Assembly: GCA_949358305.1 (NCBI GenBank)
Contig: OX442315.1
Coordinates: forward strand, 14,534,427 to 14,598,426
Source: Strigamia acuminata
Lineage: Eukaryota; Arthropoda; Chilopoda; Geophilomorpha; Linotaeniidae
Direction: 5' to 3'
Length of the DNA stretch: 64,000 bases
In this document: positions 1 through 12,100 of the stretch, in pieces
Layout: each line of letters starts with the position of its first letter
Position numbering within the stretch: position 1 is the stretch's first letter
Notes under the pieces: model-generated
Database searches by the model: none
The model's input: only the letters and a program-made list of their open reading frames with translations
Told to the model about the DNA's origin: nothing
Made by a program: the position numbers and the translations under genes

Positions 1-364
1 ATATTTCGGATTTTCTGAAAATATAATACAGATGAGATGACATTCATGTTTAACGTATTTCCATCGTTCTTTGGATGAATTTTTGTGTTGGAGATATGAA
101 AAAATTTACAATCGTGACATAATTTTGTCCCCATTGCAAAATTAAGTAATCATATATGAATAAATAAAGCACTTGTACTTACTCATCAACTCGGAGTAGT
201 CAAACTTTAATTATCTTAAAGGAACAGCACGTGAAGTAAAGGTTGAATTTTATTTAGCAAAGCGAGTTATTTGTTACTTAATCGATATCATAGATGCTTA
301 TTTTTTTAAGGTTCAGTTTGATAAAAAATGAGCGAAGTCCAAGGACTGTAGCAAAATTGGCAGC

Positions 365-1444
365 CTAAAGCCTGGTTCACACTTGCGGATATTCTGCGCG
401 GATTTGAGCGTGCGGACTGCGTATCCGCAAAGTAGATCTGAGCCGATTCACACTACTACGGCAAATCGCTTGCAGTTTTTAGTGTAAACAATCCCACAAT
501 TCTCTAATAAAAAATGGCGTCAAATTTGGAATTGTTGCGCCTCGGCTTTGCAACTGCTCGCGGTTTTTAGTGTATTTTTTCAAAAAGAAAGGGGAAACTT
601 CGAACTTCCTCGATGAAATCAACAGTGTTGAATCGAGGCGCCATGTTTGAGAAGTGACGTCATCGGGTGCCTTGTGATTGGCTGCGGAAAAAAATCGCGC
701 GGAAAACTAGAAATCAATCCTAGTTGAAAAATCCGCCGCGAATCCGCACTTGCAGCAGGATATGACGTCATAGACGTCATTTTTAAGCGCGTATCCGCGG
801 CGTATCCGCGGCGTATCCGCGGCGTATCCGCGGCGTATCCGCGGCGTATCCGCGGCGTATCCGCGGCGTATCCGCGGCGTATCCGCGGCGTATCCGCGGC
901 GTATCCGCGGCGTATCCGCGGCGTATCCGCGGCGTATCCGCGGCGTATCCGCGGCGTATCCGCGGCGTATCCGCGGCGTATCCGCGGCGTATCCGCGGCG
1001 TATCCGCGGCGTATCCGCGGCGTATCCGCGGCGTATCCGCGGCGTATCCGCGGCGTATCCGCGGCGTATCCGCGGCGTATCCGCGGCGTATCCGCGGCGT
1101 ATCCGCGGCGTATCCGCGGCGTATCCGCGGCGTATCCGCGGCGTATCCGCGGCGTATCCGCGGCGTATCCGCGGCGTATCCGCGGCGTATCCGCGGCGTA
1201 TCCGCGGCGTATCCGCGGCGTATCCGCGGCGTATCCGCGGCGTATCCGCGGCGTATCCGCGGCGTATCCGCGGCGTATCCGCGGCGTATCCGCGGCGTAT
1301 CCGCGGCGTATCCGCGGCGTATCCGCGGCGTATCCGCGGCGTATCCGCGGCGTATCCGCGGCGTATCCGCGGCGTATCCGCGGCGTATCCGCGGCGTATC
1401 CGCGGCGTATCCGCGGCGTATCCGCAAGTGTGAACCAGGCTTTA
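365..1444. mobile_element. Foldback/MITE with TA-flanked ends and a satellite core
   Basis: Ends are near-perfect inverted repeats: TAAAGCCTGGTTCACACTTG at 365 and its complement ending at 1444. The outer TA on both sides could be a 2-bp target duplication. Most of the core is the 11-bp satellite listed separately. There is no transposase frame. The long frames seen here are by-products of a repeat without stops. Confidence 0.75.
791..1425. repeat. 11-bp GC-rich minisatellite, about 58 copies
   Basis: Unit GTATCCGCGGC repeated with a period of exactly 11 bp from 791 to about 1425, with no variant seen. The same motif occurs singly in the element arms (GTATCCGC near 420), so the array probably expanded from the arm sequence. 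Confidence 0.95.
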
Positions 1445-1615
1445 GTGTGAATTTAGTAAAAGAAAAACTGAAGGCTGAAGCGCGACACAATGCTCAAGCA
1501 ACACAGCGTGTGCGCATCCAAGCAGTTACATGAATGGGCGCATGGGCGAAGCATCTTAAGGACGACATAAATTATATTTAATTTTAATTGCTTTTTTAAT
1601 TTTGTATTTTTGTAA

Positions 1616-1810
1616 GTGTTACAATACGACCTCTACCTCGACCCCTTCACTTACCCCTGCCTCTTCCTCAACCAGGTGGCCGACCATGCGGACGGCAACA
1701 TGTTGGGGCTGGCAAGGGGGGGAGTGAAGGGGGTGAAGGTGGCGAACGGAGTGAAAGGGGCGAAGGTGGGGGACTTGCAATGGCATAATTATTGGTGTCA
1801 TCACTATTAA
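1616..1810 (+). other. GC-rich coding-like patch with G-runs, unassigned
   Basis: Unlike its AT-rich surroundings, this stretch is open in several frames. On the plus strand it reads like protein (DLYLDPFTYPCLFLNQVADH). From 1705 it becomes a series of G-runs and GTGAAGGGG-like 9-10-bp repeats. It has no counterpart in the homologous flank of gene B. No start context, splice sites or known domain; probably an inserted fragment. Confidence 0.3.
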
Positions 1811-2455
1811 TAGGAAGCTGTATATAACATCTGCTAACATCCTTGCCAGGTGAGAATAACATTTAAGAAACCAAAACTCTATTTGTACCGATTATAATCC
1901 ACTAATTCTCATTGGTCAGCGGGCATATTACCGTCAGCTTACTCAAGCGTCAGACAAACTCCGATATTTGTTTGCTGAGGCTAAACAACTTGTTCATTTT
2001 GTTGAAAGAGGTCGCTGAGCATAGTGATAAATATTTTATGCAATAATTATGATTTGTGTTGCTAAACTACAGCATATTTCACGTTCGAAAGAACTCAATT
2101 GCTTGATCTTGAACACGGTGATCTGGAATGTGCTCGAAAATGATTAACCATGGTTGTTCAATCTGGTAACCAGATTATATTATCCCAGAATGCAATCGAA
2201 CTCTCCGCCATCTAGTGGCCTCATTACATAATATAAAAAAATTGAAGTTGTCGCGGAAGCTGTCGGGTCTTGCCACTCAGAAATCATAATCAAGTATTAA
2301 CCCTGATCATTCAAACAACTGATTATTCAATTTTTTAATAAAAAAAGTATAGACTATGTACTAATTTCCAGAGGACTTTGTTTCAGATAAATTTACTACA
2401 ATTACAATTGAGAAAATTCAGTAATTCGAGAAGACACGATTAGTGTGATAATCCG
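1811..2455. repeat. Gene A 3' flank, duplicated at the gene B 3' flank
   Basis: Closely similar to about 8370-9101, including GGTAACCAGATTATATTATC and CCGCCATCTAGTGGC. Positions 1-340 likewise match about 7350-7720. No coding capacity. It shows that the A/B duplication covered the 3' flank as well as the gene. Confidence 0.8.
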
Positions 2456-5400
2456 TCAAGGTTGCCTGACTCGAAGTATAATTGCTGACAGAATTATCAA
2501 TCCAAAAATCCACCCAATGGTGGACAAGAATCCTAGCCACACAGGTAACCACGAAATACCTTTTCCACGTAGCATTATCCATCTCATGGATTCAACTGCA
2601 AGTGTATGCGGCAAACATTGACCCAATTTCTCGGTAAAATTTGACACGGCTTTTAACGGCCACAAAATCCCTATAAAATCAATGCATAGAAAGTATAATT
2701 TACCTGATACGTTGATTAATGTTTGCAGAGTATTTATACTAACCACCAATAAAAACAGGAGCGAAAAGGATGAATACAGCAAATGAAAGGGCTGCAAATG
2801 AATCGTTGCAAACGCTGGATATACAGAAACCTGGCAACAGGAAAAACAATATTGAATATAATTTGTTTGTTTTTATTTAGACATTTTACCCATAACAAGT
2901 CCACAGGTTGCGTGTAGAAAAACATGAATAATAACCAGTAATAAACTGCCATTGTTTTCGATTTGGAACACTTGAATGGCAAAGGTTAACATGACACCAG
3001 ATGGGATAATCATGAAGCCCAATTGTGTGAGAAAGTAGCCACATATTATCTCGAATGATGTTAAACCTGTCGATTATTTTGCATTATTAGTACTAAATCC
3101 CTAATCTTTATTATTATTTATTAATTATTTTCAGAAATGAATATTTTTTACATACAGATGTTATGCCTGCTCAAATTTAATTATTTATGGAATCAAATAT
3201 TATACCTGATATGTAGCCTCTTTCAATAATTCCTTCTTTCTTCTCAGTGATGAAGGTAATTGTAGTCAATGTAAGTGCAGTAGCGTAAAGAAGGGACAGA
3301 ATCACTCCGGACGCTAAAAAGCTCATATACTTGTCTTTATTGGTGGGTGTGCCATAAATTGGATTGCCAACCTTTCATAAATGAAGTAAGTTTATTTAAA
3401 ATGTCTGTACTGTATTGATGTTAAATGCGAATTGACACTTTGTAATAATTTTGTGAAATTTTAAAATAACGTACTGTACTACCTCATTTAAACGCCTGGG
3501 CGTTTACTTTTTTTTTGGGCCTACAGCCAGGCGGTAATTTGATCACCAGGCGTTTATTCGAGCCAGTCGTTTAACCAGAAAAATAGTCAAAAATAAGTTA
3601 TCGGGAAAACAAAGTTGCAGAAAAATATATTTTTTTTAAAATAAATTTTTATTATTAGATTTATCTACACATCCCATTGAGCTAATAAGTGATCAGAAAC
3701 AGCGAAGGCACCCGGATTGGAAATGCCAACAATTGCAGCAACGTCACTTCCAAAACGTTATGGATACGTAATTGGCCATTTCCGCGTTTACCCGGCGCCA
3801 ATTTGAAACCGGGCGTTAATATACTACTTTGTTTACGCCTGCCAGGTGTTAAAACGGGCCCGGTGTTTGAATGAAGTCGGGCGTTTGAATGAAGCCGGGG
3901 GTTTAAATGAGGCAGTATGCCACCTAAAACGTGACTTCAGGGCAATCTGGTCAAACTTGCTATTTAGTGGAATGCCCTGAAAAGCGCGTACAGTGCTTTG
4001 CAAAGTGCGTTTGTGGACCCATGAAGTCCCGCAACAGGGGTTGACAAAACTAAAAACAATTCAGACGCCAGCCCCTTTTTCTCCAGTATTTGTCGACCCC
4101 TGGTTCGCAAATAAGTTTCGCACTCCATCCATATAAGATGGGCCCTCTTTTTTACATTTTATATATTTTTCTGCATGTTTATTCCTCCTTTCTTTGGGAT
4201 CCCTGTTGTCCCGGGTCTTTAAACACCACCCATCCCACTCCATAGTATCCCACTGCGGTGATCTATAATACGCGCGACATTCATCAAAAATAGACGGATT
4301 AATCTACCTCAATCAGAGCTGGTATAAATTGTGGAAATTTTTTCATGTTCTTTAGCTCCTCTTCAGCAAGAGAGTTTGCAGCAAGCGAAAGGGTTTGCTG
4401 TAAGAAAACCATGCGAATTGGGTCGGTGGTGTCTAGCTTTAAATGAATTCTGCTCGCTTCAAGAGTGTCTTGGGATGGTTTTACCTTCGCGAAAAAACTA
4501 GTTTTACAAAATAATTGTTATCTGCTAGGATTTTTGCCAAAGTCTAGATTTTCATGATTCACCTGTCCATTAAAGCATAACTAAAATTATTCCAAATATG
4601 AATTACTGCAATTGCTTCACCATGAACAACTAGGTCTACACCTCGTTCTAATGAATCGACGTGTATCTTTAAAAAGAGTAGGAATGAGCATTAGGTAGCA
4701 ATGATTAAATTGATTTAAAGGCTTTCTATTACTTGAGTAACTAACATGTGGTCTATCTTTTGCAGAAATTTCACACCCATATAACTGTCTTGATTGTACA
4801 CAGCTACTGGCAGATGATGTGGATCTTCTCCAATTCCCTTACAAATTGCTGTAATTTGTATTGCTGGAAGTAAGAATAGAAAAAGGAGCAACCTGAAACA
4901 CAGATGCTGTCGATATACTATTATTATATTTTTTGCATGTACAGTCGTAGACAAAAAAAACTTCCCTTCCAGTTTAGCTGTTTTAAGTTTATCTACCAGG
5001 TGGCATAAAAATCCATTGAGATTCAACGACATCAATCTTGACCCGGTCTCTCGTCTTGCCCTAACAACAGTATTAAAAGATAGACCGGGCAAATAATGAT
5101 AGATAAACTTAAAACAGCTAAACTGAAGGAAAGTTTTTTTTTAACAAAATTGTACTTCTACATTATAAAAATGTTTAATATTTGTTAAAACTTACAGTGG
5201 GCTTCTTCGCATTTGTATGAAATGTTTAATGAGTAAAGCCAAAATTCGTCCAAAGCTTTGTGGAACAAAAAGGTCTCTGGATTTTGATGTTTTCTTTAGT
5301 AGAACTGGCTTGGCTATCGATGCTTCAGGTGAATAATTTGCATTTGATGCGCACAGAATTGGTTTCTTATTTTTGCGGTTATTTGTATTTATTTCATCTT

Positions 5401-6753
5401 GCCTCTGTTTCAGAATTATATCATTAATTTCGATATGAGAAAAAAATATTTATTACATTATCGTCATCTTTGCACAGCTTTAGGTAGACATCTTCGAGAG
5501 TTGACAAGTTGTTGCGACTTAAAATAACTGCTGGACTCTCTTCTGTTAATATCCTTCCATCACGCATAAACCCGATCTGGTAAGTATAAAAATATGCTTG
5601 TTATATCCTGTATGAAATATTTGTTGATTAGATTTACTGCAATAGACGGAAAAGACGTTAGATCTTACTTTGTTGGCTTGACGGGTTTCTTCAATGTAAT
5701 GTGTGGTGACAAGAATAGTCGTACCTCCTTGTTGGCATATATTGACCAAGTGATTCCAGATGCTTAAATTGTTTTAGTCATTTTAACAGTGACAATTTAT
5801 TTATTTCTGGCACAAACCTTTCTCTTAATATCGGATCAACTCCTACAGTCGGTTCATCTAAAATGAGTAAAGGCGGTGCGTGCAAAAGAGCAATTGCAAA
5901 TGAAACTCTTCTTTTCTGACCATCACTTTAATTGAATAAATAAATTCAATTATAACCATGAACCATTAGCTGAATTTTAAACTTCTATTTGTCAAAAGCT
6001 GAATTACACAGCTGTCATGACGATACTATTTATGAACCACACGGTAAGTTGTGCTAAACACGTACCTGAGCTGCATTGTTTGTCTGTCAACAGGTGGTAA
6101 ATCAAATAAATTGATGAGAAATGCAATTCTTCTCTGTATGTCACATTTAGTCATGTGGTGCAAACGACCATAATAACTCAACTCTTCTCCGATGTTCAAA
6201 TCTTTTATCAAAACTAAATCCTGTGAACATATCAAAATCCCTAATTTTTATTTTAGAATGATAATTTAGAGATATAGTGGAATTTACCTGTGGCATGTAA
6301 CCCACTCTTGATCCAGGCACTTTGCATCGTACCGTACCAGGTACATGACCATATACTTCAATTGTTCCTTTGCGTGGACGTAATGCGCCGGCAATACATC
6401 TGACGAGACTTGTCTTGCCACTTCCGCTGGCTCCAAGAAGCCCATAACTAAAAGATATACTTATATACAGTAGGGTCATTCATACTTCTACTGATGGTTA
6501 TAATCTGCAAACTACAGTATGCAAATGAATTTGTAGATATAGTTTACAATACTGCAGTACTGAGTGCTGCTTTAGTTAGATTAATCTAAATCAGATTTCT
6601 ATATTTTATATATTATACAAAAAAGGTAGCTTACATTGTGCCGGCCTCAATAATTAAATTGAGGTTTTTTAAGACTTCAACTCTAGATGTAGCAAATCCA
6701 TAGTTTAAACCCAATTGATGTATGGCAATAGCAGGTCCATCATAATTATCCAT
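2456..6753 (-). CDS. ABCH-type ABC transporter, gene A (14 exons, 687 aa)
   Basis: Half-size ABC exporter with the ATPase domain before the membrane domain. Exons in coding order: 6635-6753, 6288-6447, 6066-6220, 5818-5925, 5669-5762, 5457-5576, 5196-5404, 4733-4892, 4563-4666, 4308-4497, 3206-3371, 2890-3066, 2744-2830, 2456-2670. All introns are GT-AG and the 2064 nt keep one frame. Walker A is GASGSGKTS (45-53), the Q-loop is YMPQ (Q93), Walker B is LLILDEP (D168, E169) and the H-loop is TTHY (H202). The signature is LSDGQ (144-148) in place of LSGGQ. The first membrane helix is near 322-338, followed by an extracellular loop with an NFS glycosylation site; the remaining helices are in exons 11-14. 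The start ATG is shared in position with the four paralogs, but its context (TTT before ATG) is weak and a non-coding first exon is possible. Family known from arthropods; the substrate is unknown. Confidence 0.93.
3478..3918. mobile_element. MITE in gene A intron 10 (TACTxCCTCATTTAAAC ends)
   Basis: Ends TACTACCTCATTTAAAC and GTTTAAATGAGGCAGTA (in the form GGTTTAAATGAGGCAGTA) are inverted. GC-rich internal motifs such as GGGCGTTTA and CCCGGCGCCAATTTG recur in relatives at 15468-15731 and 21523-21556. Gene B lacks it at the aligned place (about 10525), so it inserted after the A/B duplication. Confidence 0.7.
4952..5143. mobile_element. Short palindromic MITE in gene A intron 7
   Basis: Arms of about 38 bp: CAGTTTAGCTGTTTTAAGTT (from about 4971) returns inverted at about 5106-5126. 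The spacer is about 100 bp. Absent from the same intron of gene B, which carries a different insertion. Confidence 0.7.
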
Positions 6754-6969
6754 AAAACCAGCTGCTATTAAAGATGGAAATGAATAAAAATGAATGTGTC
6801 AAACACGAAGACAAAAATTCTAGCATAGGGCTAACAGTAGCTTAAACTGTAAGGAAAAGTAGGTTTGTATTTATTTTTATTTTTTTGATTATTATAATGT
6901 TTAAAAGGATTAAAATTTATTTGTATTTTATAATCAAATGTTTTTTCCGTTCATAAAATTAAGTTTTAT

Positions 6970-7236
6970 GCTGTTTTTAATTCAATATACATGTGTGTTC
7001 AGTTTATTGGTTGTTTTGTCAGGAAAGCGAACAATTTTTGTATTTTCTTTTTTTTCGATTACAATGTCTGTACATCAAGTTCAATTCTGGTGATTTGGTC
7101 TACTTTTTTGTGTCAATGCACAAGTGAAATGACTCGGCCAATGGCAGTGAGGCTTATCTTGGAATTGACAAGAGTACAGAAGAGCTTGTATTCCAGATTG
7201 GTGGATTTAGATTGTTTGGGGCCTCTGACATGCAGC
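6970..7236. mobile_element. Partial TACTC-family MITE
   Basis: Carries the family core (CACAAGTGAAATGACTCGGC, then CAATGGCAG) and one terminal arm ending CAAGAGTACAG near 7180, in the orientation opposite to most copies. The other arm is not recognisable. Lies between genes A and B. Confidence 0.5.
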
Positions 7237-7463
7237 AGTTTCTAAGAGACTAACAGTTATCGGGACCTCCTGATTAGTGAATGGACGGGTGCCCGGTTCT
7301 CAGTATGCTTTATGTAATATAGATTAGGTTATCTTTAGGCCTATAGGTTTTATGCGATGACATTCATGTCCAACGGTTTCCGATGTTCTCGGGGTGAATT
7401 TTTGTGTGGAGATATGGAAAATTTTTCAATCGTGAATAACTACCTTCCTGTCTAATTAGTGAC

Positions 7464-7517
7464 ATAATTTTGTCCCCATTACAAAATAACTTAATTTTGT
7501 AATGGGGACAAAATTAT
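7464..7517. repeat. Perfect 24-bp hairpin formed after duplication
   Basis: ATAATTTTGTCCCCATTACA (start of the left arm, 7464-7487), a 6-base spacer, and the exact complement at 7494-7517. The homologous place in the gene A flank (about 118-145) has the sequence once only, so the inverted copy is derived. Confidence 0.9.
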
Positions 7518-7976
7518 ACGAATAAATAAAGCACTTGTACTTACATATCAACTCAGACTAGTCGAAATTTAATGATCTTAAAGGAACAGCAGTTCGAACT
7601 ATAATATCTGATTACGGTGTGCACTTGAAGTATTGATTGAATTTTATTTAGCGAAGCGAGTTATTTGATATTCAATTGATATCAGATACAGTTCAATATG
7701 ATAAAAAATGAGCGAAGTCCTAGTAACCTATTTATGCATTTGATAAAAGAAAAATATTAAACGTTTGCACAGAGGTGGAAGGGGTTCCCGACATTAGAAA
7801 AGGGTTTTTTTTAAATAAATAAATAAATAACTTATGATATGACACGTGACATGACACTTTGTCCATATCACTTTAGGAGGATGAAATTAGTTTATTTTGG
7901 CTTTGATGGCTTTGACAGCAACCCAATTTAATTTTTATACATCTGCTACCACTTCTGCCGGGCGAGAATGACATTA

Positions 7977-8366
7977 TACTCTGTCCATGTGTAACTTGGC
8001 CCTATTTCCGATTGACTGAGCCTCATAACTCACTCTGTGCTGCCACCAGGAAAAATAGTTCAGAGTGGGTTTAAATTTGTTTGATGATTTTAATCATTGA
8101 AATGATGTTATTTGTATTTTCTAAGAAAATGTATCTTGAAGTCATAAAATAAAGATTTATGTTGGTTTATTTCAACATTCTTGTTTATTAAGTTTATTGC
8201 TTGCTTCTTCCAGGGAACAAAACAATTTTCAAATTTATTTATTGGTTGTTTTGTCTGGAAAGCAGTCAAAATGGCAACCATTGTTTTGATCTATTTTTGG
8301 TATCACTACACAAGTGAAAAGGCTCAGCCAATCGGAAATAGGCCCAAGTTACACATGGACAGAGTA
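7977..8366. mobile_element. TACTC-family MITE, full length, TA target site
   Basis: Inverted arms of about 46 bp (TACTCTGTCCATGTGTAACT at the left, its complement at the right), flanked by TA (7975-7976 and 8367-8368). The family core with CACTACACAAGTGAAAAGGC is inside. The empty site is seen in the gene A flank at about 1855 (GAGAATAACATTTAAG). Confidence 0.8.
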
Positions 8367-9101
8367 TAGGTAACTACAACTCTTGTTTGCCCAGATACCA
8401 CTAATTTTCAGCGGGCGTATTACTCAGCTTTCTCAAGCGTGTGATAAAATCCGGTAACTATTTGCAATGTGCTGAGTCTGGACAAGTTGTTCAATTTGTT
8501 GAGAGAGGTCGCTGACCATATTAGCGGTCTTCAAATAACATTAAAGATTTTAAAAAATAATTCTGACTTGTGTGCTAAAATACGGCATATTTCAGGCGTG
8601 AAAGAACTCAAAACAAATTGCTTGATCCGGAATGTGCTCGGAAATGATTGGCTGTGATGGTTTAATCTGGTAACCAGATTATATTATCCCATAATTCAAT
8701 CGAACTCTCCGCCATCTAGTGGCTTCATTACATATTATGCAAGAATTCGAAGTTGTCGCGGAAGCTGTCGGGCCTTGCCACTCCGAAATCATAATCAAGT
8801 ATTAACCCTGATCATTCAAACAACTAATTATTTAACTTTTTAATTCTAAATTTATCTCTTAAAGGTTTGAAATAAATCGTTTTCATCACTACTAGACTTA
8901 TAGTTGCGGTGCTGTATAACTTGGAATGGTGAGTTGAGATTTCTATTGTTCTTTCTTTGTTCATTGTTATTCATTGCAATCCAAATTCTAAAAGAAAATA
9001 TACATTCATTAATTTTCTGTGCACTTCGTTTCAGAAAAATTTACTTGAATTACAATTGAGAAAATTCAGTAAACCGAAAAGACGATTAGTGTGATGGTCC
9101 G

Positions 9102-12100
9102 TCAAGGTTGCCTGACTCGAAGTATAATTGCTGACAAGATTATCAATACAAAAATCCACCCAATGGTGGACAAGAATCCTAGCCACACAGGTAACCACGA
9201 AATACCTCTTCCACGTAGCATTATCCATCTCATGGATTCAGCAGCAAGTGTAGGGGGCAAACCTTGACTCAATTTCCCCGTAAAATTAGACATGGCTTTT
9301 AATGGCCAAAAAATCCCTATAAAATAAATGAATAGAAACCATTAATTGTGTGGAATGTTGATTAATGTTTGTAGTATAATTATACTAACCACCCATAAAA
9401 GCAGGAGGGTAAAGGATGAATGTCGTCAGCATATAGGCTGCAAATGAATCATTGCAAACGCTGGATATACAGAAACCTGGCAACAGGAAAACAATATTGA
9501 ATTTTATTTGTTTGTTTTTATTTAGACATTTTACCCATAACAAGTCCACAGGTTGCGTGTAGAACAACATGAATAATAACCAGTAATATACTACCGTTGT
9601 TTTCGATTTGGAACACTTGAATGGCAAAGATTAACATGACACCAGATGGGATGATTATAAAACCCAATTGTGTGAGAAAGTAGCCACACATTATCTCGAA
9701 TGATGTTAAACCTGTCGATTATTTTGTATTATTGGGCTTACTTTAGAATATGGCCCGCTAAGGAGTGGGCCAAAATTTTTTTCACTTACTGAACAAACCC
9801 CCCTGAGTCCGAAAATGACACTTAAAAATGTCGAAATTGAAGTCTTCTGGTCGAAAAAAGCTTCGGGCTGCGCTGGATGCACGGCCGAGTGGCCGCCATT
9901 ATTGCTCGATGCAAGTTAGTGGTAATCGGTGGTTGCGAGCTATAATGGCGGCCACTCGGCCGTGCATCCAGCGCAACCCGAAGCTTTTTTCGACCAGAAG
10001 ACTTCAATTTCGACATTTTTAAGTGTCATTTTCGGACTCAGGGGGGTTTGTTCAGTAAGTGAAAAAAATTTTGGGCCCGTTCCGTAGCGGGCCGTTTTCT
10101 AAAGTAACTCCGTATTATTAGTACTAAATCCTTAATCTTTATTATTATTTATTAATTATTTTCAGAAATGAATATTTTTTACCTACGGATGTTTTGCCTG
10201 CTGAAATTTAATTATTTATGGAATCAAATATTATACCTGATATGTAGCCTCTTTCAATAATTCCTTCTTTTTTCTCAGTGATGAAGGTAACTGTAGTCAA
10301 TGTAATTGCAGTAGCGTAGATAATGGTCAGAATTACTCCGGACAATAGAAAGCTCAGACCGGTATACTTGTATATATTGGTGGGTGTTCCATAAATTGGA
10401 TTTCCAATCTTTCATAAATGAAGTAAGTTTATTTAAAATGTCATTCGTAGTGTATCGACGTGCTTTTAAGGGCATACTCTTAAATGTGAATTGACAGTTT
10501 CTAAAAATTAATTTTCAAATAACTTATGCTACCTAAAATGCAACTTCGTGGCAGTCTGGTCAAATTTGCTGTTTCGTGGTATGCCCCTTAAAGCGTAACA
10601 CTAGCAATATTAGTAGGTGCGACGATCAAATTCGTGCCTACTGATACTGCTAATGGCGCCACAAGATGAAAGAGTGCGACATCGCGGGTGCTCATAGTTG
10701 CTATAGTATTAACTACCGTAGCGTGACATAGCACAAACTAACGTAAGTACGTTGGTACCACGGATAGCGACAAGTTGGTATCACGTATCGCGACACGCAA
10801 AAACAGCGATTTGTAACGCTAAAATGGCGATTTGTACTGCAAAATCAGATTTGTACCGTGGTTTGTACCGCAAAATCGGTGTTTGTACCGGTGAATGGTG
10901 GCAATAGTTGAAACAAATATTTTAATAAAAAATTCTGATGTCGTGCTTGCTTATACAAATGTATGAACGACGTCGCTCTTGTGAATACGGCCAATATTAC
11001 TAAGTGCGACGTTGCTACTGCACATACTGTGCAGCGACGTCGCACTCGTTCATACGAACAGTATGAATAGTGCGGCTTTCCAAAGTGCGTTTGTGGACCC
11101 ATGAAGGTCCGCAACAGGGGTTGACAAAACTAAAAAGTTAGGTTTTTAAAAACCACTGCAATGCACCACCCATTTAATTATTTACTTTTGAAAAACGTCA
11201 CAGTATCGAAACGTCTATCTCGTTTTAATTGCATAACCTAACATTTTTTAGTAAACTCCAATCCGTGGATTTGATAAACCCCGCAAAAAAAAATCGGCGG
11301 ATTACTCTACCTCAATTAGAGCTGGTATAAATTGTGGAAATTTTTTCACGTTCTTTAGCTCCTCTTCAGCAAGAGAGTTTGCAGCAAGAGAAAGGGTTTG
11401 TTGTAAGAAAACCATGCGGATTGGGTCGGCGTTGTCTAGCTTTAAATGAATTCTGCTCGCTTCAAGAGTGTCTCGGGATGGTTTTACCTTTGAGAATAAA
11501 CTAGTTGTACAAAATAATTGTTATCCGCTAGGATTTTTGCCAAAGTCTAGATTTTCATGATTCACCTGTCCATTAAAGCATAGCTAAAATTATTCCAAAT
11601 ATGAATTGCTGCAATTGCTTCACCATGAACAACTAGGTCTACACCTCGTTCTAATGAATCGACATGTATCTTTAGAAAGAGAAAGTTTGAGCATTAGGTA
11701 GCATATGATTAAATTGATTTAAAAGCTTTCTATTACTTGAGTAATTAACATGTGGTCTATCTTTTGCAAAAATTTCACACCCATGTAACTGTCTTGATTG
11801 TACACAGCTACAGGCAGATGATGTGGATGTTCTCCAATTCCCTTACAAATTGCTGTAATTTGTACTGCTGGAAGTAAGAATAGGAAAAGGAGTAACCTGA
11901 AACACAGATGCTTTAGATATCGGTATGTACTAAGCCACCACTATTAGAGAGTTTGCAGCAGGTATTTTTCCCTTTCAGTTATAACATTTTGTACACTATA
12001 TTTAGTGTAAGGTAAAAGTGTTAAAATTTGGGTTGCGGTTGAAGTTTCATGTTATAATTACAAAATTAGACTTGGACCTTAAACATGTCACGTGATTACC

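Noticed and set aside
783-1490. A 235-aa frame of IRRGYAADTPR repeats
   Set aside because: It is the translation of an 11-bp satellite, which is open in every frame because the unit lacks stops. No gene signals.
9822-10022. Two opposed 64-aa frames of nearly the same protein
   Set aside because: They are the two arms of a palindrome; no coding evidence.
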